This document shows, one piece after another, positions 43,737-52,626 of a stretch of DNA of 64,000 nucleotides. The stretch comes from UBA6183 sp034676125. Its GTDB lineage: Bacteria; Bacteroidota; Bacteroidia; UKL13-3. Under the pieces are notes generated by a model. That model did not search any database. It saw nothing but the letters and a program-made list of their open reading frames with translations, and was not told the origin of the DNA. Positions within the stretch are counted from its first letter, which is position 1. Each line of letters opens with the position of its first letter. The stretch lies in the NCBI GenBank assembly GCA_034676125.1, contig JAUCCO010000002.1:1-64000 (forward strand), in the 5' to 3' direction. A program made the position numbers and the translations under genes.

Positions 43737-46682
43737 TTATTCAGCTTTTTTCTTTTTATCAAAATCAATAACAATTGGTGTTGCAATAGCTACTGATGAG
43801 TATGTACCAAATAAAATACCTACAATTAATGCAAAGGTAAATCCTTTAATAATTTCGCCACCAAATATAAATAACACCATAGCTACTAAAAATACAGTTA
43901 CTGACGTAATTACAGTACGGCTTAAAGTAATATTAAGCGCTTTGTTAATTACTAGGCTCTGTTCTTCTGTTTTATGGTTAGCTAAGTTTTCGCGAACACG
44001 ATCAAACACTACCACAGTATCATTAATTGAGAAACCTATAATTGTTAAGATTGCTGCAATAAAGTTTTGATCAACCTCCATTGGGAAAGGCATTATTCCA
44101 TCAAAAATAGAATACAAACCTAACATAATTAAAACGTCATGCATTAACGCAATAATTGCCCCAAGTGCATATTGCCATTTACGGAAACGAATTAAAATAT
44201 ATAAACCAATACCTATTAGTGCAATTATAGCTGCCCAAATAGAGGCTACCTTAATATCGTTTGCAATAGTTGGTCCTACTTTAGCCGAACTTAAAATAGT
44301 AGTTTTAGCGCCTAATGCATTTAAACCTTCATTTAGTTTCGATTCAACTAAATCGCTCGTATTTGCACCAGTTTCATTAATTAAATACGTAGTAGTTATT
44401 TTGTATTTGTGGTCGTTACCGTATGTTTTAACCTCTGGTGCATTCTCAAATGGAGCAGTTAATTTCTCGCGAATCTCATTCTGATCCATAGCTTTATCAA
44501 ACTCTACTACATATGTCCATCCACCTTTAAAATCAACACCTAAGGTAAATCCTTTAGTAAATATTGAAATTAAACCTGCAACAATTAATACACTAGAAAT
44601 GGTATAAAATTTAAATCTGCTTCCAACAAAGTTGTAATTTAAGTTTTGGAATAATCCTTTAGATAGGTTAGTAACATAATGTATCACTTTACCTTTCTCT
44701 AACTGCCACTCTGTAATTACACGTGCTAATAATACAGCAGTAAACATTGAAGATAATATACCAATAATTAAAGTAATAGCAAATCCTTGAACTGGGCCAG
44801 TACCAAAACTATACAATACAAAACCTGCTAATAAAGTTGTTAAGTTCGCATCAATAATTGATGTAGCTGCATTGGCATAACCATCAGCAACTGCATTTTT
44901 TAAACTACGCGCATTGTGGGCAATCTCTTCTTTAATACGTTCGTTTATAAGTACGTTAGCATCCACTGCCATACCAATAGTTAACACAATACCTGCAATA
45001 CCCGGTAATGTTAGTGCGGCACCTAAACTGGCAAGTACACCTATTATAAAGAATATATTAGCAAGTACAGCCAAGTTAGCAATGTAACCACTGTTACCGT
45101 AGTACACAACCATAAATATTAGAATTAAGATAGTAGCAATTACCATACTCCATAAACCTTGGTTAATACTTTGTGCACCTAAAGTTGGTCCTACAACTGC
45201 TTCCTCTACTATATGTGTAGGAGCAGGTAATTTACCAGCTTTTAATATGTTTGCTAAGTCACCTGCTTCTTCGCTAGTAAAGTTACCGTTAATAGAAGAG
45301 CGACCGTTTGGAATTTCGTTTTGAACATTTGGAGAAGAGTAAACTAATCCGTCTAATACTATTGCAATAGAACGACCAATATTTGCTTTAGTTAAATTTT
45401 TCCAAATTCTACCACCATCAGGGCTCATGTTCATGCTCACTTCAATTTCGCCACCTTGGCCAATATCTCTGCGTGCATCAATAACTTTATCACCTTCTAG
45501 TTGCGGTCCACCGTTCATCGAAGTTTTAATAGCATGTAGCATTACAACATCTCCATTATCACCAACAGCTTTACTTTCCCATAAAAACTTAATGTTGTTA
45601 GGTAAAATATTTCTAACCTCTGGGCGGTCTAATAATGCATTAACTTTTGCTGTATCTCTAATAGATGACATACCACAAATTGAACCTCTTTCTGCCAACA
45701 TACCTTTATCATCAGCATTTGGACGTAGTACTATAAATAGGGGGTTTTCTTTAGTAAAGTTTTCTATTTGTTTTTGGGTTGAGTCAGCTCCTAAAGCAGC
45801 AGTTGTATCTTTTGCTTTGTTTGAACCTGATAAGCCTGCTAATGCACTGCTAGTAGCAGTAGTATCTGTTACTACATTTTCAGTGCCTTCGTTAGTTTGG
45901 GTTGATGCATTTGATTTTGCTAAAATATTATTAGCATCAGATAAGTATTTAAATGCTTCTGGATTTGTAAATGTCTCATAAAACTCAAGCTTTGCTGAAC
46001 CTTGTAATAATTTACGAACACGCACAGGATTATCAACACCAGGTAGCTCTACTAATATACGTCCGCTACCTTCTAATTTTTGAATGTTAGGTTGTGTAAC
46101 ACCAAATTTATCAATACGTGCACGTAATATTTGAAACGACCTATCAATTGCTTGTTCAGTTTCTTGACGGATGTAGGTAATTACTTCGGCATTAGTTGAA
46201 GATGGCTTTACCAAATCTTTGTTGGTTTGGTTAGCAAATATTACAGCTAATTTTCCTTCAGGAGCTACTTCTGCGTATGTTTCTTCAAAAAGTGTAACAA
46301 AGTCTTTCTGACTAGTTTTCATCTTTTCAGTTGTAACTTGAATGCTCTTGTTAAATGCAGCATCTGTGTTGTTGTTTGATAATGATTTGATTAAATCACC
46401 TATCGAAACTTCTAAAGTTACGTTCATTCCACCTTGCAAATCTAGGCCTAAATTTAACTCACGCTCTTTACACTCAAGGTACGTAAATTTTTTAAATCCT
46501 AAGTTTACTAATGGCTCGCGAGCAATCGAATCTAAATATGCTCTTTCTTTAACAACATCGCCATTGGCAAACTCTTTTGCCGCTTGTTCTGCTCGGTAGG
46601 TAAACCAGGTAAATGATAGCTGGAATATGCATACTACCGTAAGTGCGATTGCGAATAACTTAATTGCGCCTTTACTTTTCAT
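43737..46682 (-). CDS. secDF: Protein translocase SecDF fusion
   Basis: The 981-residue fusion of SecD and SecF uses the proton gradient to aid protein export and release outside the membrane. The SecD half has the DLQGGMNVTLEV motif, the large periplasmic domain and six helices, including AGIVLTIGMAVDANVLINERIKEE. The SecF half has FTLGVDFKGGWTYVVEFD and a second six-helix set with IGFSINDTVVVFDRVRENL. A low-complexity linker (about residues 245-300, rich in T, N, S and A) lies in the SecD periplasmic part. A fused SecDF is normal in Bacteroidota. Confidence 0.96.
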   Translation of the reverse strand: MKSKGAIKLFAIALTVVCIFQLSFTWFTYRAEQAAKEFANGDVVKERAYLDSIAREPLVNLGFKKFTYLECKERELNLGLDLQGGMNVTLEVSIGDLIKSLSNNNTDAAFNKSIQVTTEKMKTSQKDFVTLFEETYAEVAPEGKLAVIFANQTNKDLVKPSSTNAEVITYIRQETEQAIDRSFQILRARIDKFGVTQPNIQKLEGSGRILVELPGVDNPVRVRKLLQGSAKLEFYETFTNPEAFKYLSDANNILAKSNASTQTNEGTENVVTDTTATSSALAGLSGSNKAKDTTAALGADSTQKQIENFTKENPLFIVLRPNADDKGMLAERGSICGMSSIRDTAKVNALLDRPEVRNILPNNIKFLWESKAVGDNGDVVMLHAIKTSMNGGPQLEGDKVIDARRDIGQGGEIEVSMNMSPDGGRIWKNLTKANIGRSIAIVLDGLVYSSPNVQNEIPNGRSSINGNFTSEEAGDLANILKAGKLPAPTHIVEEAVVGPTLGAQSINQGLWSMVIATILILIFMVVYYGNSGYIANLAVLANIFFIIGVLASLGAALTLPGIAGIVLTIGMAVDANVLINERIKEEIAHNARSLKNAVADGYANAATSIIDANLTTLLAGFVLYSFGTGPVQGFAITLIIGILSSMFTAVLLARVITEWQLEKGKVIHYVTNLSKGLFQNLNYNFVGSRFKFYTISSVLIVAGLISIFTKGFTLGVDFKGGWTYVVEFDKAMDQNEIREKLTAPFENAPEVKTYGNDHKYKITTTYLINETGANTSDLVESKLNEGLNALGAKTTILSSAKVGPTIANDIKVASIWAAIIALIGIGLYILIRFRKWQYALGAIIALMHDVLIMLGLYSIFDGIMPFPMEVDQNFIAAILTIIGFSINDTVVVFDRVRENLANHKTEEQSLVINKALNITLSRTVITSVTVFLVAMVLFIFGGEIIKGFTFALIVGILFGTYSSVAIATPIVIDFDKKKKAE

Positions 46683-46737
46683 CTTTATATGTTAGTGTTA
46701 TAATTTATTTTGCTGGTGTATAATGTTGCAAAGCGGG

Positions 46738-46768
46738 CAAATATAAACGCTGTATCATATTTATACAA
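46738..46768 (-). promoter_or_regulatory. Probable secDF promoter
   Basis: On the minus strand TTG (46768-46766), a 20-nt spacer and TATATTTG (46745-46738) form a reasonable promoter, with a leader of about 50 nt to the ATG at 46682. Confidence 0.5.
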
Positions 46769-46845
46769 CCTTTATTAATAATCTATTTAAGTGTTGATAA
46801 ACAGTAGCTTTGCTCATTTTGCCCCGTAATTGGGCAGAAAATTGA

Positions 46846-47460
46846 CTAAAGTCTGCACCTAAAATGGTCTTCAATCATTTTTAAACTATTGTTAAAATTG
46901 CTATTATTAATGATAATTATATCGGCTTGTGCCTTATAAGGTTCAAGATATTTTCTGTATGCCGGCATTACATGATTGGTCCATTGGTATTGAACAAAAT
47001 CTGCTGGTATATTTCTTTCTAAAGTATCGCGTTTTAACCTACGTTGCAGTTGAATTTCTTCATTTGCTTCTATAAATATTTTAAGGTTAAATTGATTTGA
47101 TATGTCTTCTCTATAAAAAATAAATAATCCCTCAATAATTACAATAGGCGCAGGCTTAAATGTTAGCCAATCACCCATTTGGTTTTCGTGCTGGAAACGA
47201 TATTCTCTTCTTTTAACCTCTTGTCCGTTGGCTAATTTAACTATATCCGACATAAATGCATCCAAGTCAATACAATCAGGTAAGTCGTAATTTATATGTC
47301 CGTTTTCATCTTTGGTTTGATCAGTACTTGGCCTATAATAATTGTCTTGAGATAAAATACATACTTCCTCCGTATTAAAAATATTTCCAATCTCTCGTAA
47401 AAAACTTGTTTTACCACTTGCACTTCCGCCAGATATACCTACTAAGTATGGTTTGCTCAT
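46846..47460 (-). CDS. udk: Uridine kinase
   Basis: Pyrimidine salvage kinase phosphorylating uridine and cytidine. The 204-residue product has the P-loop GISGGSASGKTS near residues 8-19, LSQDNYYRP, NYDLPDCIDLDAF, IVIIEGLFIFY and RRLKRDTLERN. The segment RDTLERNIPADFVQYQWTNHVMPAYRKYLEPYK is typical of the family. It is divergent from the tetR gene across 195 nt. Confidence 0.94.
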   Translation of the reverse strand: MSKPYLVGISGGSASGKTSFLREIGNIFNTEEVCILSQDNYYRPSTDQTKDENGHINYDLPDCIDLDAFMSDIVKLANGQEVKRREYRFQHENQMGDWLTFKPAPIVIIEGLFIFYREDISNQFNLKIFIEANEEIQLQRRLKRDTLERNIPADFVQYQWTNHVMPAYRKYLEPYKAQADIIIINNSNFNNSLKMIEDHFRCRL

Positions 47461-47567
47461 TGTAATTTCAACGCTTAAAATTTATTGCAATTAGCCACTT
47501 TGATTTAAATATTACAAGAATTAATATGTTTAATCGTCATTTCACCGATATATAAGGAATATCTACC

Positions 47568-47612
47568 GAAACTTTTAGCGTGTTGGAAACTTTTATTGTG
47601 CAAATAGTTTCC
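47568..47612. promoter_or_regulatory. Repeated operator-like motifs upstream of tetR
   Basis: GAAACTTTTA occurs twice in direct orientation (47568-47577 and 47586-47595, 18 bp apart). The second copy also forms an inverted repeat GGAAACT/AGTTTCC (47585-47591 with 47606-47612). The right arm overlaps the -33 area of the promoter whose -7 box TACTTTTG is at 47630-47637. This is where TetR-type autorepression would be expected. Confidence 0.5.
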
Positions 47613-47655
47613 TGTTGATTTTTTTGGATTACTTTTGCGCAGTTAAAATTAAATA

Positions 47656-48273
47656 ATGAGTGAAGTAAAAGATAAAATATTAACCGAGGCTGAATTATTA
47701 TTTATGCGTTACGGCTTTAAAAGCATAACCATGGATGATGTAGCACGTGAAATTGGTGTATCGAAAAAAACGTTATACCAATTTTTTGCTGATAAAAACG
47801 ATTTGGTGAGCCAATGTGTTGAGCATTATTTAGACACCATGAACAACATTTGTACTAATGTAGTTAATAATAAAAAGCTAGATGCTATTGAGGTAATCAT
47901 ACAAATTTCTGAGCAAATGAGTGTTATTATTCGTCAAGTAAACCCAAGTAGCATGTTTGATTTAAAAAAATACTTTAAACCAAGTTGGGATAAATTAGAG
48001 GCAGATAGAAAAAGCTATATCAAACAAACTGTTATTAATAATTTAAATTTTGGTATCAAAAGTGGTTTGTATCATAACGATTTGGACCCCGAAATTGTAA
48101 GTAGGATATATATTTATTTAATTGGTTTTTTAACCGACCCTGATAATTACGATTCTGCTGAAATGGATATTAAAACCTTGCATTTAGATATTGTAAAATA
48201 TCATTTACGTAGCATTTGCACTCCTAAAGGATTACAAGTGCTTAACACAAATTTAAATAGCTTAAAGAAATAA
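47656..48273 (+). CDS. TetR/AcrR family transcriptional regulator
   Basis: A 205-residue repressor-type regulator. The N-terminal helix-turn-helix (about 8-55) is ILTEAELLFMRYGFKSITMDDVAREIGVSKKTLYQFFADKNDLV. The remaining helical domain binds an unknown ligand. It is the first gene of a run with a TolC-like protein, an adaptor and an RND pump, spaced 14-38 nt, so it probably controls that efflux operon through the repeats at 47568-47612. Confidence 0.93.
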   Translation: MSEVKDKILTEAELLFMRYGFKSITMDDVAREIGVSKKTLYQFFADKNDLVSQCVEHYLDTMNNICTNVVNNKKLDAIEVIIQISEQMSVIIRQVNPSSMFDLKKYFKPSWDKLEADRKSYIKQTVINNLNFGIKSGLYHNDLDPEIVSRIYIYLIGFLTDPDNYDSAEMDIKTLHLDIVKYHLRSICTPKGLQVLNTNLNSLKK

Positions 48274-48299
48274 TTTTTAAAAATAACAATCAAATAAAT

Positions 48300-49622
48300 A
48301 TGAAATATACAACCTTGTTTATGCTGATAATATTTGCATTTGGAAGTTTAAATGCACAGCAACAAGCAGACGTTAAAAAGCTCTCTTTACAAGAGGCCGT
48401 AGCACATGCAAAAAAGTATAACAATACTTTAAAAAATAGCAGTTTAGATGTTTTGGCGGCTGAGAAAAAAGTAAAAGAAGTTTTAGCAAGCGGATTACCC
48501 AATGTAAATGCAACAGGTAGTTTTACAAATTACTTAACTGTACCTTCTAACGTAATTAATTTTGGTGGTGTGCAACAAGTAATTCAGTTTGGTGTGCCTT
48601 TTGGTGCAACTGGTAGCATCAGTGCCAGTCAATTATTATTTGATGGCGGATTTTTAATTGGCTTAAAAGCCTCTAAAGAATATGTTCAACTGTCAAAAAT
48701 TAATCAAAAACGCAGTGGTATTGAAACTGAAGTATCTGTTAGTAAAACTTATTATAGTGTTTTACTTACCCAAACATCATTAACGCTATTAGATACCAAT
48801 TTAGATGCATTAGGTAAAACTAGGTCGGAGTTAGAAAAATTAGTGGCAAATGGATTTATTGATAAAACAGAGTTTGATAAGATAGATTTACAATATTCTA
48901 ATCTTGAAATACAACGTGAAAAATTAATCGACCAACAAAAAACATTATTAATGGTGTTAAAAATTCAGTTGGGGTTAAACTTTGATGAAAACATTGAGTT
49001 AACAGACAATTTGGATAACATGTACGAGGCAGCTAAAAACAATATTTTTCCTGCTAAAGTTGATTATACAAATAGGGTAGAGTACCAATTAATAAACCAA
49101 TCTATTACCTTAAACAGTTTAGATAAAAAGCGTTACCAATATGGATATGCTCCTAGTTTATCTGCTATGTTCTCAACCCAACAAAATAGTTTTGGCCAAA
49201 CATTTGGCGATTTAGGCAAAGCATGGTACGGAGGAACACTATGGGGTTTAAATTTAAGTATTCCAATTTTTGATGGTTTTAGAAAATCTGCTCAAATTCA
49301 GCAAGCTGATGTAAATGTTAGAAAAGCAGAGAATGATAAACTGGTAATTCAAAACAGTATCGAACAAGAGGCTTTTAATGCTCGAACTACTTTAAATAGA
49401 TCCTCAAAACAATTAGAAGTTCAAAAGAAAAACTTTGAGTTAGCACAACTCATTTACTCCCGTACCGAACTTAAGTTTAAAAATGGTTTAAACTCTAGTT
49501 TAGATTTAACAAATGCACAACGCGATTTGGAATCTGCACGCGCATCATACCTAAATACCATGTACGAGTTTTTTATTGCGCAACTTGATTTGCGTAAGGC
49601 TTTAGGAGATATTAATAAATAG
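48300..49622 (+). CDS. TolC family outer membrane efflux protein
   Basis: A 440-residue outer-membrane channel with signal peptide MKYTTLFMLIIFAFGSLNAQQ and two OEP repeats (about 25-220 and 235-435). Typical segments are LSLQEAVAHAKKYNNTLKNSSLDVLAAEKKVKEVLASGLPNVNATGSF and the C-terminal LTNAQRDLESARASYLNTMYEFFIAQLDLRKALG. It forms the exit duct for the tripartite pump encoded by the next two genes. Confidence 0.93.
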   Translation: MKYTTLFMLIIFAFGSLNAQQQADVKKLSLQEAVAHAKKYNNTLKNSSLDVLAAEKKVKEVLASGLPNVNATGSFTNYLTVPSNVINFGGVQQVIQFGVPFGATGSISASQLLFDGGFLIGLKASKEYVQLSKINQKRSGIETEVSVSKTYYSVLLTQTSLTLLDTNLDALGKTRSELEKLVANGFIDKTEFDKIDLQYSNLEIQREKLIDQQKTLLMVLKIQLGLNFDENIELTDNLDNMYEAAKNNIFPAKVDYTNRVEYQLINQSITLNSLDKKRYQYGYAPSLSAMFSTQQNSFGQTFGDLGKAWYGGTLWGLNLSIPIFDGFRKSAQIQQADVNVRKAENDKLVIQNSIEQEAFNARTTLNRSSKQLEVQKKNFELAQLIYSRTELKFKNGLNSSLDLTNAQRDLESARASYLNTMYEFFIAQLDLRKALGDINK

Positions 49623-49636
49623 GATAAACAAACAAT

Positions 49637-50776
49637 ATGAAAATTATAAAATCAATTTTAATGGTAACTGGTTTTGTTACCTTACTTACAGCTTGCGGTG
49701 GAGGCAATAAGCTTGAATCTAAAAAGGCTGAACTTGAAAAGCTTAAAGCACAACAAGTTGAATTAGTAGCTAAAATAGCTGAACTAAATGATGAAATTAT
49801 TGCCTTAGGTGATACTACAACTCACGAAAACATAAGAGCAAAAGTAGTTGCAACTACAAGTGTAGCTACACAAAATTTTATCCATGCAATTGATGTGCAA
49901 GGAAGAGTAGATGGGGATGAGAATATAGTTTATAGTGCTAAAGCGCCAGGTGTAATAAAACGTGTAAACGTAAAAGTGGGTGATAAAGTTAATGCTGGCC
50001 AAATATTAGCAGAGCTAGATGCAGATGTAATTAAATCACAAATAGAAACTGTAAAAAAGGGTTTAGAATTAGCTTCTGTGGTTTATGAAAAGCGTAAAGC
50101 TTTATGGGACCAAAAAGTAGGTAGTGAATTAGAGTTTTTACAAGCAAAGAATCAAAAAGAAAATCTTGAAAAGCAAATTGCAAGTATTAAAGAAAACATG
50201 CAGTTATATGTGATAAAGGCTGAGTATAGCGGAACGGTAGATTTAATTAGCATTAAGGTAGGTCAAGGCATTTCGCCAGGTATGCCTGCAATTAGTGTAA
50301 TTAATGCTGCTGCACTAAAAATTAAAGCAGACTTATCAGAGTCGTATGCAAATATGGTTAAACAAGGTAACCCAGTTTTAATTAACTTTCCTGATATCAA
50401 TAAGTCATCAAAATCAGTTGTTACTTATGCTTCAAAATCAATCAATAATTTAACACGCACATTTAATGTAGAAGTTGCATTACCTAGCGAAAACGAGTAC
50501 CATCCAAATATGGTTGCCGAAATTAAAATTGTTGATTACGAAAATAAAAATGCAATGGTAGTTCCTATCAATGTTATTCAAGAAATTGATGGTCAAAAGT
50601 TGGTTTACATTTTATCAAAAAATGCAGACAATAAAACTATTGCAAAAAAGGCTGTTGTTACTGTAGGTAAAACCTATGGAACAAGTGCCGAAATTTTAAA
50701 CGGTTTAAATATTGGCGACCAAGTAATCACTACCGGTTATCAAGATTTAACCGATGGCGAAGAAGTTAAACTATAA
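49637..50776 (+). CDS. RND efflux periplasmic adaptor (membrane fusion protein), lipoprotein
   Basis: A 379-residue adaptor bridging the RND pump and the TolC-like channel. The N-terminal lipobox LLTAC (Cys20) marks it as a lipoprotein. A short coiled coil rich in K, L and A (about 28-55) precedes the barrel. The lipoyl-like half motifs are APGVIKRVNVKVGDKVNAGQILAELD and YSGTVDLISIKVGQGISPGMP, with an alpha-hairpin between (KKGLELASVVYEKRKALWDQKVGSELEFLQAKNQKENLEKQI). Confidence 0.93.
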   Translation: MKIIKSILMVTGFVTLLTACGGGNKLESKKAELEKLKAQQVELVAKIAELNDEIIALGDTTTHENIRAKVVATTSVATQNFIHAIDVQGRVDGDENIVYSAKAPGVIKRVNVKVGDKVNAGQILAELDADVIKSQIETVKKGLELASVVYEKRKALWDQKVGSELEFLQAKNQKENLEKQIASIKENMQLYVIKAEYSGTVDLISIKVGQGISPGMPAISVINAAALKIKADLSESYANMVKQGNPVLINFPDINKSSKSVVTYASKSINNLTRTFNVEVALPSENEYHPNMVAEIKIVDYENKNAMVVPINVIQEIDGQKLVYILSKNADNKTIAKKAVVTVGKTYGTSAEILNGLNIGDQVITTGYQDLTDGEEVKL

Positions 50777-50814
50777 TTTAAGAATTGTATTAATTAAAAG
50801 CAAAATAATATTTT

Positions 50815-52626
50815 ATGCACGATACAAATAAAGAATTTAAACCATCCAGTTGGAGTATAGATAATAAAACTAGTATTTATATAATTACTATTATTATTAC
50901 GCTTGCCGGATTGTTTTCATACAATAAACTTCCTAAGGAACAATTTCCAGAGGTTAAGTTTCCAAGCATTCTAATCACCACTGTTTATCCTGGTACTTCG
51001 CCTGCAGACATGGAACAGTTGGTTACTAAACAAATTGAAAAACAAATAAAAACCATTGTAGGAGTTAAAAAAGTAAAGAGTAACTCTGTTCAAGATTTTT
51101 CGGTAATTAATGTAGAGTTTAACACTGATCAAAATGTTGATTTGGCACTTCAACGTGTAAAGGATGCGGTTGATAAATCTAAGAATGATTTACCACAAAA
51201 TTTACCAGAAGACCCACAAGTGCGGGATATTGATGTATCGCAAATGCCAATTATGCAAGTGCATGTTAGTGGTAATTTTCCGCTTGATAAACTAAAAACT
51301 TATGCCGAAGATTTACAAGATGAAATTGAAGGGTTAAAGGAAATTACCGAAGCCAAAATGGTTGGTGCTTTGCAACGCGAAATTCAGGTTAATGTTGATA
51401 TGTATAAGTCCCAAGTGGCAAACATTACTTTTATGGATATTGAAAATGCCATTAAGTACGAAAACATGACCATTAGTGGTGGCCTAATTGATATGGATGG
51501 TTTAAAACGAGCCATAAATGTTAAAGGCGAATACAAAGATCCTTCTAAGTTTGGTGATATAGTAGTACGTGGTTCAACAGGTGCTGTTGTTTATCTAAAA
51601 GATATCGCAGAAGTTAAAGATTCATACGAAGAAAAAGAAAGTTATGCGCGTTTAGAAGGCGAAAATGTAATTAGCTTAAATGTAATTAAACGTAGTGGCG
51701 AAAACCTTATTGCAGCATCAGATAAAATTCGCGATATTGCTGATAAACTTAGTAAAGAAAAATTTCCGTCAGAATTAAAAGTTACCATAACTGGCGACCA
51801 GTCAGAAAAAACAAGGGTTACGCTGCATGATTTAATCAATACCATTATCATTGGTTTTGTTTTGGTTACTGTAATTTTAATGTTTTTTATGGGTACTACC
51901 AATGCCATTTTTGTGGCCATGTCGGTACCACTTTCTTGTGCAATTGCTTTTATGATTTTTCCAGCAATTGGCTTTAAACTAAACTTTATTGTATTGTTTT
52001 CCTTCTTACTTGCTTTAGGTATTGTAGTAGATGATGCGATTGTAGTGGTAGAGAATACGCACCGTATTTTTGCTAATGGTAAAGTGCCAATTAAAAAGGC
52101 CGCTAAACTTGCAGCAGGTGAAGTGTTTTTACCTGTTTTTTCAGGTACCATGACAACCCTTGCTCCTTTTATTCCATTAGCATTTTGGCAAGGTGTAATT
52201 GGTAAGTTTATGTTTTATTTACCCATTACTTTAATTGTTACTTTATTAGCTTCGTTGGTGGTTGCTTATATTATAAATCCTGTTTTTGCAGTAGATTTTA
52301 TGAAAACCCACGAAGAGGAACAAAAAAATCGTGAGAATAAAAAAGGGTACAAAATTACTGCAATTGTATTTGGTGTTATTGCCTTGTTATCATACCTATC
52401 GGGTAATATTGGGTTGGGTAATTTTGCTATCTTAATGTTTGGATTGTATTCATTAAACCGTTTTGTGTTATGGAAGTGGATTAAAAATTTCCAAGAAAAT
52501 AAATGGCCTAGGGTTCAAAATTTTTATGCCAATGGATTGGGCATTGCAAAAAAGTCGCCCTATTTGGTTATTAGTTGGTACATTAGGATTGTTTGTTTTT
52601 ACTTTTGTATTGGTAGCTATAGTTAA
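50815..52626 (+). CDS. RND efflux permease, N-terminal part (gene frameshifted)
   Basis: The first 570 or so residues of a Hydrophobe/Amphiphile Efflux-type RND pump. They include TM1 (IDNKTSIYIITIIITLAGLF), the porter loop with FPEVKFPSILITTVYPGTSPADMEQLV and TM2-TM6. The proton-relay aspartates are in LLALGIVVDDAIVVVENTHRIF. After NGLGIAKKSP the frame reads on for about 20 wrong residues to a stop at 52626. The rest of the pump continues in the +1 frame. The break lies between about 52530 and 52555. Confidence 0.9.
   Translation: MHDTNKEFKPSSWSIDNKTSIYIITIIITLAGLFSYNKLPKEQFPEVKFPSILITTVYPGTSPADMEQLVTKQIEKQIKTIVGVKKVKSNSVQDFSVINVEFNTDQNVDLALQRVKDAVDKSKNDLPQNLPEDPQVRDIDVSQMPIMQVHVSGNFPLDKLKTYAEDLQDEIEGLKEITEAKMVGALQREIQVNVDMYKSQVANITFMDIENAIKYENMTISGGLIDMDGLKRAINVKGEYKDPSKFGDIVVRGSTGAVVYLKDIAEVKDSYEEKESYARLEGENVISLNVIKRSGENLIAASDKIRDIADKLSKEKFPSELKVTITGDQSEKTRVTLHDLINTIIIGFVLVTVILMFFMGTTNAIFVAMSVPLSCAIAFMIFPAIGFKLNFIVLFSFLLALGIVVDDAIVVVENTHRIFANGKVPIKKAAKLAAGEVFLPVFSGTMTTLAPFIPLAFWQGVIGKFMFYLPITLIVTLLASLVVAYIINPVFAVDFMKTHEEEQKNRENKKGYKITAIVFGVIALLSYLSGNIGLGNFAILMFGLYSLNRFVLWKWIKNFQENKWPRVQNFYANGLGIAKKSPYLVISWYIRIVCFYFCIGSYS

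Noticed and set aside
45427..45981. 184-codon plus-strand frame opposite secDF
   Set aside because: It lies wholly inside secDF, has no recognisable domain and no promoter; it is a shadow of the coding strand.
51642..52151. 169-codon minus-strand frame opposite the RND permease
   Set aside because: Complete overlap with a well-supported gene and no family resemblance.
52520..52560. Programmed ribosomal frameshift in the RND pump
   Set aside because: There is no slippery heptamer with a downstream structure, and RND pumps are not known to need one; a small indel explains the break better.
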